Below are positions 9,619-16,992 of a stretch of DNA of 49,496 nt, piece after piece. Position numbers and translations under genes: made by a program. Source of the stretch: Xanthobacteraceae bacterium (lineage in GTDB: Bacteria > Pseudomonadota > Alphaproteobacteria > Rhizobiales > Xanthobacteraceae). Location of the stretch: positions 1-49,496 of the forward strand of contig JARLJA010000104.1 in assembly GCA_031291445.1 (NCBI GenBank). The letters are read 5' to 3'. The notes below the pieces were generated by a model. It did not search any database. It was not told the DNA's origin and worked only from the letters and a program-made list of their open reading frames with translations. Position 1 is the stretch's first letter, and each line of letters opens with the position of its first letter.

Positions 9619-10974
9619 ATGTCTTATCGTTCGAGCCACCACCAGGATCATTCGTCCCATCACCCGCACGATCACGCCCGGTCGCACGCACGACGGCCTG
9701 CTCCGCTGCAACCGCCGCGGCCGCCCGCCGCCGGCAGCGGCTACACCATCGCCCATGCGGGCAAACAGGTCCGGCTCGGCCCGGTGGTGTTCTGGATCGT
9801 CGTCGGCACCGTCATCGCCATGGGAACCTGGTCGGCGGCGACTGCCACCTATTTTGCCTTTCGCGACGACGTCCTGACCCGGCTCATCGCCCGTCAGGCA
9901 CATATGCAATACGCTTATGAGGACCGCATCGCCGAGCTCCGCGCGCGACTCGATCGCACCACCAGCCGCCAGTTGCTCGATCAGGAACAATTCGATCAGA
10001 AGCTCGACCAGATCGCCCGCCGCCAGGCCGTGCTCGAGTCCCGCGCCGGTGCGCTCGCCAACCTCCCCGATGTCGCGGTCACCGGATCGATCCGACCGCG
10101 GGGCGGCGGCGCCAGCGAACCGGCGGCCCTGCCCAAACCGTCGCCGATCAGCGACACCGCCACATTCGTCGCGCCGCCCGATCGCGAAGCCCGGCTGGAG
10201 TCGCGCACGGCAATCGCCTCCGCGGCCAAGCCGGCCCGCCTCGCCGCGCGCCCACAAGGGCTCGACGCCACGTTCGGGCGCCTGCAGGCCTCGCTCGATC
10301 AGGTCGAGAACCGTCAGGCCGCCACACTCAACGCCATCGAGGACGACTATGAAACGCGCATCCGCCGCATGCGCGGCGTGTTCGCCGACCTCGGGCTCGA
10401 CCTCAACCAGATGGAAGGCGCGGCCGCGGCGCGCGGCGGAATGGGTGGCCCCTTCGTTCCCGTCAAGCCGGTGAAGGACGCCGACAATTTCGAACGGCAG
10501 GTCTACCGGATCAACGTCACCCGCACCCAGGCCGACAAGCTCACCCGCACACTCGCGCTGGTGCCCTATCGCAAGCCGGTGCTCGGTGAGGTCGAATTCT
10601 CCTCCGGCTTCGGAGTTCGCACCGATCCTTTCAACGGCCGGCCGGCAATGCATACCGGCCTCGACTTCCGCGCCTCGACCGGCGATCCGGTTCGCGCCAC
10701 CGCCAACGGCAAGGTCGAATCCGCCGGGTGGAGCGGTGGCTACGGACGCATGGTCGAGATCGATCACGGCAACGGGCTGTCGACCCGCTACGGCCATCTC
10801 TCCGAGATCAATGTGAAGGTCGGCGACACCGTGAAGATCGGCCAGATCATCGGCGAGGTCGGATCGACCGGCCGCTCGACCGGTCCGCACCTGCACTACG
10901 AGACCCGCATCGACGGCGAGGCCGTGGACCCGCAGAAGTTCCTGCGCGCGGGCGTTCGCTTCAGCTCCGGCTAG
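9619..10974 (+). CDS. M23-family peptidase (LytM domain), membrane-anchored
   Basis: A 451-residue cell-wall endopeptidase-type protein. A His-rich cytoplasmic N-terminus (HHQDHSSHHPHDH) is followed by a transmembrane helix (about 52-75, VVFWIVVGTVIAMGTW), a coiled-coil stretch (about 95-145 and 215-270) and a C-terminal LytM domain (about 325-445). Zinc ligands are intact: H345 and D349 in HTGLDF, and H424/H426 in GPHLHYE, so it may be an active DD-endopeptidase rather than an EnvC/NlpD-like activator. The ATG at 9619 is preferred over the one at 9592 because GGGAG sits 5-6 nt before it. Its stop codon lies within the first intergenic palindrome. Confidence 0.88.
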   Translation: MSYRSSHHQDHSSHHPHDHARSHARRPAPLQPPRPPAAGSGYTIAHAGKQVRLGPVVFWIVVGTVIAMGTWSAATATYFAFRDDVLTRLIARQAHMQYAYEDRIAELRARLDRTTSRQLLDQEQFDQKLDQIARRQAVLESRAGALANLPDVAVTGSIRPRGGGASEPAALPKPSPISDTATFVAPPDREARLESRTAIASAAKPARLAARPQGLDATFGRLQASLDQVENRQAATLNAIEDDYETRIRRMRGVFADLGLDLNQMEGAAAARGGMGGPFVPVKPVKDADNFERQVYRINVTRTQADKLTRTLALVPYRKPVLGEVEFSSGFGVRTDPFNGRPAMHTGLDFRASTGDPVRATANGKVESAGWSGGYGRMVEIDHGNGLSTRYGHLSEINVKVGDTVKIGQIIGEVGSTGRSTGPHLHYETRIDGEAVDPQKFLRAGVRFSSG

Positions 10975-11026
10975 TGTTCCGATTCTGACATTCGCATCCC
11001 TTTGCGGCTTGCTCTTTTGCGAATGT
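10973..11026. repeat. Intergenic palindromic repeat, copy 1
   Basis: A hairpin with perfect 9-bp arms, ACATTCGCA (10988-10996) and TGCGAATGT (11018-11026). Read on the minus strand it aligns closely with the element between accB and accC: a CGCAAAGGGAT block, then CGA-TGT, then AGAA-CGG-ACAC. It overlaps the stop codon of the M23 gene and could act as its transcription terminator or mRNA stabiliser. Confidence 0.7.
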
Positions 11027-11194
11027 ATGGCCACTTGATCGCGGTCTTGTCGTGCTGCCCGAAACATGTTTTGTGCGATGCCCGACGTTCAACGTTCCCG
11101 GAGTTGGGCACTGGCTGAGACGCGAATTGGCCCCCGGTATCCCCGACTGGGCAGAGCAGGTTTCCACGCCACACGCTGGCTGAGTGCGCGCCTG

Positions 11195-13276
11195 ATGAAG
11201 CTCAGGGCCTTCCACGGCCTCGACGGGCCATATGCCCGCGCGCGCATCGAGCACGTCCGCTCACGGCTGGCCCAAGGCGAGACGGTCTATCTCGCCGGCC
11301 TGGGCGCTCCCGGCACCCACAATTCCGGCGTCGCGCTGGTCGAGGTCACGGCCGCAGACGGGCCGCGGCTGATCCTGAACAACGAGGAGGAGCGCTTCTC
11401 GGGCAACAAGCACTCGACCGACTATCCCGCGCTGGCGCTGGATGCGATGATCGAGAGCCTGCGCGCCATGGGGCGCGATCTCGGCGATATCGCCGCCTGG
11501 GTCACGTCGTGGGATTATCCCGCGCTGTTCGGCACGCTGATGGCCGCGGCGCTGGAAGAGGCGCCCGAGAGCCTCGCACTGCTCACTCCGACCGACACGG
11601 TCGCGGTCGACCCCCGCCATCTCGAAAAGATGACCCGGACGACCAAGTTGCTCGGGCGGCAGTTCGGACTGAGCGGGCCGTTGCCGTTGATCATGATGCC
11701 GCACCACGACAACCACGCCTGGTTTTCGTTCGCGGCCTCGCCGTTCGACGATACCGACGAGCCGGTCGCCATCGCGGTCCTCGACGGCACCGGCGATCAG
11801 GGCTCGATCTCGCTCTACGTCACCCGGCGCGGCGAGATGCAGCGACTGTACTGCAATCACAGCATGTTCGACTCGCTCGGCGTGTTCTACAGCGTGCTGT
11901 CGTCGACCCAGGGCGGCTGGACCTGGCTGTCGAGCGAAGGCCGCTATATGGGGGCCGCGGCCTGGGGCGAGACCGAGCGCGCACGCAATCGCTATTATCC
12001 GTCGCTGAGGCGCGTCTTCCATTTCGGCCCGCAGGGCGAGGTCAGGCTGAATCGCACCCTGGCGAAGTGGTATCGCGACCCGTTCGATGCCCCCTACTCC
12101 GAGGCCCTGACCGAACTGCTGGGGCCACCGATCGAGCGCGCCGATCTGTGGAATCCCGACGCGGTGCTGCGCGTCGAAGACATCCGGCATCGCCCGGACA
12201 CCCAGGACCGGCTCGACAAGGCGGCGGCGACCCAGATGGTGCTGGAAGACGCCATGATCCACATCGTCGACCACCTGCTGCGCCTCACCGGCGCCAACCG
12301 GCTGGTGCTGACGGGCGGCGTGGCGCTCAACGCCGTCGCCAACATGCGCCTGCTCGAGCATTTCGACCGGGCCTGGTTCCGGGCCGCCCAGAACCGCGAC
12401 AGCTGTCTGCACCTGTGGGTGCCGCCGACCCCCGGCGATCCGGGAGTTCCCGTCGGCGCCGCCTGGCGCTTCGCGCATCTGGCCGGCGCCGGCCGTGGCG
12501 CGCCGATGACGCACGCCTTCTACTGCGGGACGCCGCCCCGCTCCGACGACATCGCCGGCGCGCTACAGGCTCCCGATATCGACTCCATGACCATCGGCAA
12601 GGTCTCGACTCCGTCGGGACGGGCGGCGATCGCCGATCTGATGGCTTTCATCGTCGCCGATGGCGGCGTCATCGCGCTGTTTCAGGGCGCGGCCGAGACC
12701 GGCCCGCGCGCGCTCGGCCATCGCTCGATCCTCGCCAACCCGTGCGACGCCAGGGTACGCGAGCGGTTGAACGAGCGGGTCAAGTACCGCGAGGCCATCC
12801 GCCCGCTGGCGCCGATGGCCACGCTGGAGGCCGCCAAGACCTTCTTCGCCCTGCACGAGGGCGCCTCCGACGCCGACTACAATGCCTACAACTACATGGT
12901 CCTGACCGCGCCGGCACTGCCGCGCGCACGGGAGACGATCCCCGCCGTGATCCATGCCGACGGCACCGGACGGCTGCAGATCGTGCGCGAGCACGACGAT
13001 CCCTTGACCTATGCCTATCTCAAGGCCCTGGGACGGCGGATCGGCGTCGAGGTCTCCGTCAACACCTCGTTCAACGTCGCCGGGCCGATCGCGCAGACGC
13101 CGGCCCAGGCGATCGAGACGCTGCGGCGGTCGAAGGGCCTCGACGTCGTCTTCATGGTGGGAAGCGACGGCACGGTGTTCGCGGCATGGCACGGTGGCGA
13201 GCGCGACAGCGGACGGTTCACCGGATGGCACGCACGGTGGACACAGCTGACGCAAGGCCTGCCCAGGCCGGCATAG
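11195..13276 (+). CDS. Orphan carbamoyltransferase, NodU/CmcH/TobZ family
   Basis: A 693-residue O-carbamoyltransferase-like protein. The N-terminal Kae1-like ASKHA domain has MMPHHDNHAW (metal-binding histidines), AVLDGTGDQGS and LTGGVALNAVANM. The C-terminal YrdC-like carbamoyl-AMP part has FQGAAETGPRALGHRSILAN, KYREAIRPLAPM and NTSFNVAGPIAQTP. Relatives transfer carbamoyl from carbamoyl phosphate to sugars or antibiotics. There is no glycosyltransferase, nodulation or antibiotic gene nearby, so the acceptor is unknown. The frame is open back to an ATG at 11066, but third-codon-position GC is clearly lower before 11195 and the family does not need that extension, so the ATG at 11195 is chosen; no clear ribosome binding site supports either. 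Confidence 0.85.
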   Translation: MKLRAFHGLDGPYARARIEHVRSRLAQGETVYLAGLGAPGTHNSGVALVEVTAADGPRLILNNEEERFSGNKHSTDYPALALDAMIESLRAMGRDLGDIAAWVTSWDYPALFGTLMAAALEEAPESLALLTPTDTVAVDPRHLEKMTRTTKLLGRQFGLSGPLPLIMMPHHDNHAWFSFAASPFDDTDEPVAIAVLDGTGDQGSISLYVTRRGEMQRLYCNHSMFDSLGVFYSVLSSTQGGWTWLSSEGRYMGAAAWGETERARNRYYPSLRRVFHFGPQGEVRLNRTLAKWYRDPFDAPYSEALTELLGPPIERADLWNPDAVLRVEDIRHRPDTQDRLDKAAATQMVLEDAMIHIVDHLLRLTGANRLVLTGGVALNAVANMRLLEHFDRAWFRAAQNRDSCLHLWVPPTPGDPGVPVGAAWRFAHLAGAGRGAPMTHAFYCGTPPRSDDIAGALQAPDIDSMTIGKVSTPSGRAAIADLMAFIVADGGVIALFQGAAETGPRALGHRSILANPCDARVRERLNERVKYREAIRPLAPMATLEAAKTFFALHEGASDADYNAYNYMVLTAPALPRARETIPAVIHADGTGRLQIVREHDDPLTYAYLKALGRRIGVEVSVNTSFNVAGPIAQTPAQAIETLRRSKGLDVVFMVGSDGTVFAAWHGGERDSGRFTGWHARWTQLTQGLPRPA

Positions 13277-13447
13277 AGGCGGCGTCGAACGGCGGCAAGC
13301 TGCACCCTGTTGGACACCCGAGCGCCAACGACACGACCACCGATCGTCGCAATGCGTAAGGCATCACCCGAATCCCATCATACCGCGGGACCGACCACCT
13401 CGCGTGGTGGATTTGACACTCACTTCAGCAGTGCCGCCAGCTCTCCA

Positions 13448-13546
13448 AGCGAATGTCAGATCGAAGCCCCGCTGGAATCCTGGAGCTGCGAGTGTCCCTG
13501 TGGTTCCAACGAAAAGGATGTGAAATGATGGAACCGGGACACCAGG
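13448..13546. repeat. Intergenic palindromic repeat, copy 2, in a convergent gene gap
   Basis: Outer arms GTGTCCC-TG-TGGTTCCA (13492-13508) and TGGAACC-GGGACAC (13529-13542) form a long stem. The right half (from ACGAAAAGG, 13509-13545) aligns base for base in length with the right half of the element between accB and accC. A second fragment, GCGAATGTCAGA at 13449-13460, repeats a conserved block of the other copies. It sits between the converging ends of the carbamoyltransferase and amidohydrolase genes, where a two-way terminator would be expected. Confidence 0.7.
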
Positions 13547-13558
13547 ATGCGCCGTGCC

Positions 13559-15235
13559 TCACGCCTGGAAGCGACGCTCACCATCGAGCCAGGTCTCTCG
13601 AACCGGGATATCGCGAATGGTCGAAGGATCGACTTTCGTCGGGTCTTTGTCGAGAACCACGAGATCGGCCGACTTGCCCGCCATGATGACGCCGGTGAAG
13701 TCCCGACGGCATTGCCACGCGGCGTCGGCGGTCACCATCCGCAAAGCCGCCTCAACGGATACCCTCTCCGCGGGATTCAGCACTTCACCACCGTCGCGCA
13801 TCGTTCGGGTAACGGCGTTTTCCACCATCCGCAGCGGACTGATCTCGGTGACATTCCAGTCGGAGTGCAACGTCGGCCGCAAACCGGCCTTCAGCACGGA
13901 CGCGCAAGGATCGATACGGTTGGCCCGGTCGGGTCCGAGGATGTCGTCGCGAAAGGCGCGGCCCCAATAGTGGACGTGGCCGATGAGGAACGACGGCGAC
14001 AGGCCCGACGCCTTCAGTCGCGCGATCTGATCGTCATGCAGGATCGAACAATGTTCGATGCGGTGCCGGTGCCCGTCACGCGGCTTTGCCTTCAGCACGG
14101 CCTCATAGGCATCGAGCGTGGTGTCGATGGCGGCATCGCCGTTGGAGTGAACGCACACCTGCCAGCCGTCATCGTGAGCTTCTCGAATAGCATCGGTGAG
14201 CTGCTCCAGCGTGTAGTTGAGGGCACCTCGGTCGCCGGAATTCAGGTAGGGCTGGCGCAGATAGCCGCTGCGGCCCTGGTTCGAACCGTCAGACCAGGCT
14301 TTGATCGCTCCGACGCGAAACCGATCGTTCCCGAATCCCGGCTTCAGCCCGGCATCCCGCCAAGCCTTCATATGCGTCGAGACCAGCGCGCCCCCATAAC
14401 GGACTGGCGGGTTTTTCTCCATCACGCCCTGGACCAACATGAGGTCCGCAGGCCCCTGGATGCCGATCCCGCAATCGAACAGGCTCGTGCAACCACGGCT
14501 TGCCGCCTTCTGGAAGAGGCGTCCTATGGCACCAGCGATTTCGTCGGCCGACGGCGAACCAATCTTGGCGAGGAAAGGCAAGATCGCCGGCGTCTCGTCG
14601 ATTCTGCCCGTCAGATTGCCGTTGGCGTCGCGGTCGAAACGCCCTTGTGGCGGATCCGGGGTATCGCGCGTGACGCCAACCGCGGCGAGCGCCTTGCCGT
14701 TCACATGGGCCACGTGTCCGTTGGATTCGTAGAGGAACAGCGGATTGTTGGGTGCGATGCCGTTCAGCAGAGCGAGGTCGATCTTCGTCGTCCCGGGCGT
14801 GATGGTCGCGTCAAACTGCCAGGCCTTGATCCACTCGCCGGGTGCCGATTTGGCGGCGGCAGTTCGCAGCGTCCCGACCACTTCGTCCATATTCTTCATC
14901 GCGAAGGGGCCGACATCCAGCCAAGCTTCGAAAGCCACGAACGCGCTGTGCATGTGTGGATCAAACAGGCCCGGAAGCAGCGTGCCACCATCGAGATCGA
15001 TGACTTTGGTCTGAGGCGTGCGCAAGCCCTCGAGCTCGCTCTCCGAGCCAACCGCCATGATCTTGCCGCCACTGACGGCGACGCTCTCCGCACGCGGCCT
15101 TGCCGGGTCCATCGTCAGGACCGTGCCGTTGCGGAACAGAACGTCGGCAGTCCGCCCCTGAGCACGCGCCGCCGGCAACCAGGCTGACGCCGCCAACACT
15201 GCGCCGGTCCGCAGCACCGCGCGCCGAGACGCCAT
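13559..15235 (-). CDS. Exported amidohydrolase, YtcJ-like (Amidohydrolase_3)
   Basis: A 558-residue metal-dependent hydrolase. The start at 15235 gives a twin-arginine signal, ASRRAVLRTG followed by a hydrophobic stretch ending AARAQG, so export of the folded enzyme by Tat is likely. The metal-binding HxH is in LPGLFDPHMHSAF (H94, H96). Further family landmarks are VHSNGDAAID, HRHRIEHC and LHSDWNV, and the C-terminal DLVVLDKDP strand. YtcJ-type enzymes act on cyclic or linear amides; the substrate here is unknown. An alternative ATG at 15280 has a better ribosome binding site (AGAGAAG) and would add 15 residues before the twin arginines. A decayed fragment of a related gene lies upstream. Confidence 0.85.
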   Translation of the reverse strand: MASRRAVLRTGAVLAASAWLPAARAQGRTADVLFRNGTVLTMDPARPRAESVAVSGGKIMAVGSESELEGLRTPQTKVIDLDGGTLLPGLFDPHMHSAFVAFEAWLDVGPFAMKNMDEVVGTLRTAAAKSAPGEWIKAWQFDATITPGTTKIDLALLNGIAPNNPLFLYESNGHVAHVNGKALAAVGVTRDTPDPPQGRFDRDANGNLTGRIDETPAILPFLAKIGSPSADEIAGAIGRLFQKAASRGCTSLFDCGIGIQGPADLMLVQGVMEKNPPVRYGGALVSTHMKAWRDAGLKPGFGNDRFRVGAIKAWSDGSNQGRSGYLRQPYLNSGDRGALNYTLEQLTDAIREAHDDGWQVCVHSNGDAAIDTTLDAYEAVLKAKPRDGHRHRIEHCSILHDDQIARLKASGLSPSFLIGHVHYWGRAFRDDILGPDRANRIDPCASVLKAGLRPTLHSDWNVTEISPLRMVENAVTRTMRDGGEVLNPAERVSVEAALRMVTADAAWQCRRDFTGVIMAGKSADLVVLDKDPTKVDPSTIRDIPVRETWLDGERRFQA

Positions 15236-15398
15236 GAATTGCAGAGTTCGGACGATCCCCGGGTTGCAAGCTGCACACATTGCGACTTCTCTGCTCCGAG
15301 CGGCATTGGAACAAGTGCCGACGCCCACGAATCGAGCATCGTGAGCGTCATCGCAGTAATGTCACCGGGCACGAGGAGTCCAGCGTAAACCACTCTGA

Positions 15399-15582
15399 TC
15401 AGACAGCCAAAGTGTAGATCAGCCTACCGTTCACCATCAATTTTAGGTTCTTTTCCGCATCAGCGATAAGCTTGATGAATGCAATCGGATCGCCGTCGAC
15501 GACGAGCGGATCATCAATCGCGTCGGTCTCAGCTACGCCGAGCTTGCGACCCGTTTCCCCAAAACGCGCACATCATACACTT
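15399..15582 (-). pseudogene. C-terminal remnant of a second amidohydrolase
   Basis: The minus strand reads GRKLGVAETDAIDDPLVVDG and then DPIAFIKLIADAEKNLKLMV and NGRLIYTL before a stop at 15401-15399. This is the characteristic end of imidazolonepropionase-type amidohydrolases (DPLVVDGDP, EKNLKLMVNGRLIY). A stop codon (TGA) interrupts the frame a few codons upstream and no catalytic domain remains. Base composition is lower in GC than its neighbours. I take it as a gene relic, perhaps left by an exchange that brought in the present amidohydrolase. Confidence 0.6.
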
Positions 15583-15786
15583 GGTCCAGGAGAATCCCTG
15601 AGAGCAAAATCCCGCGAATTCGAAATCGGGAGGGCTTCCCCGGAGCCATCGCCGTTATGGGCAATCTGCCGGCCCACCGTCGCGACGGAGGTCGGGGAAA
15701 GACCAAACGACGACATCAGAACTTGCTGACTTGTCCAGAGCGGAGCTCCCGACAAGGTTCGCCATCCACCGCCGAGCGGGACAAAC
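15583..15786. other. Intergenic stretch after prfB, no recognised gene
   Basis: A 60-codon open frame exists on the minus strand (15573-15755), but I recognise no family and see no ribosome binding site. A weak inverted repeat, CTTGTC (15732-15737) with GACAAG (15751-15756), lies just beyond the prfB stop. Together with the adjacent amidohydrolase relic, this looks like degraded DNA. Confidence 0.4.
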
Positions 15787-16918
15787 TCAATCCACGTCCT
15801 CGACCGCGCCGGGGGACGTGCCGAACGCCTTCTGCGCCAGCGTCGCCGCCATGAACTCGTCGAGATCGCCGTTGAGCACGCCTTGGGTATCGGACGTCTG
15901 CACGCCGGTGCGCAGATCCTTCACCATTTGATACGGCTGCAGGACGTAGGAGCGGATCTGGTGTCCCCAGCCGATGTCGGTCTTGGCGGCCTGATCGGCG
16001 ACGGCCTGGGCCTCGCGCTTCTTCAGCTCGGCCTCGTAGAGACGGGCGCGCAGCATGTCCCACGCCTGGGCGCGATTCTTGTGCTGCGAGCGCCCGGCCT
16101 GGCAGACCACGGCGATGCCGGTGGGAATGTGCGTCAGGCGCACCGCGGACTCGGTCTTGTTGACGTGCTGGCCGCCGGCGCCGCCCGACCGCATGGTGTC
16201 GGTGCGGACGTCGGATTCCTTGATGTCGATCTGGATGCGGTCGTCGACCACCGGAAACACCGCGACGCTCGAGAACGAGGTGTGGCGGCGGGCATTGGAA
16301 TCGAATGGCGAGATCCGCACCAGGCGGTGCACGCCGCCTTCGGTCTTCAGCCAGCCATAGGCATTGTGCCCCTTGATCTGGATGGTCGCCGACTTGATGC
16401 CGGCCTCCTCGCCCTCGGTCTCCTCGAGATATTCGATCTTGTAGCCGTGCTGCTCGGCCCAGCGCGTGTACATGCGCAACAGCATCGCCGCCCAGTCCTG
16501 GCTCTCGGTCCCGCCGGCGCCGGCGTGGACCTCCAGGTAGCTGTCGTTGGCGTCGGCTTCGCCCGAGAGCAGCGCCTCGAGCTCGCGGCGCGCGACTTCC
16601 TTCTTCAACGCGTTGAGCGCGGCCTCGGCCTCGCCGACCACGCCGGCGTCGTTCTCGGCCTCGCCGAGCTCGATCATGCCGATCTGGTCTTCCAGTTCGC
16701 GCTCGACCTTGACGATGCCACCGAGCTGATCCTCCAGCGAGGTCCGCTCCTGCATCAGTTTCTGGGCCTTCTGGGGATCGTTCCAGAGGTCGGGATCTTC
16801 AGCGAGCCTGTTCAGCTCGGCGAGGCGGGCCGTCGAAGCATCGACGTCAAAGATGCCTCCTCAGCAGCCCGACTGACTGCTTGATCTCTTCGACTAGTCG
16901 TTCGATTTCAGGTCGCAT
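15787..16918 (-). CDS. prfB: Peptide chain release factor 2, with +1 programmed frameshift
   Basis: RF2 releases the peptide at UGA and UAA codons. The gene starts at the ATG at 16918 with [20 protein letters not shown], 23 codons ending at CTT. An in-frame TGA (16849-16847) then requires a +1 slip to continue with D and the remaining 352 residues, 376 in total, the usual size. The main part carries the peptidyl-hydrolysis motif in [12 protein letters not shown] and the region [11 protein letters not shown]. Without the slip only the short N-terminal peptide is made, so RF2 regulates its own synthesis through its own stop codon, as in E. coli. It follows mrcA on the same strand after 74 bp. 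Automated annotation that ignores the slip would start the protein at 16755. Confidence 0.96.
16846..16861 (-). promoter_or_regulatory. Programmed +1 ribosomal frameshift site of prfB
   Basis: On the minus strand the sequence reads AGGAGG-CAT-CTT-TGA-C. This is the canonical arrangement: an internal Shine-Dalgarno (AGGAGG, 16861-16856), three nucleotides, then the slippery CTT-TGA-C with the UGA at 16849-16847. It differs from the E. coli site only in AGGAGG for AGGGGG and CAT for TAT. Confidence 0.95.
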
Positions 16919-16992
16919 GATGTCTCGGCGATTGGCGCGGCCCGCGACGGCGGGGACCGCTGCATTTAGCCATTCGGCAGGCCGTTGGCAAA

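Noticed and set aside
15573-15755. 60-residue minus-strand open frame after prfB
   Set aside because: No ribosome binding site and no recognisable motif; kept only as part of an undefined intergenic stretch.
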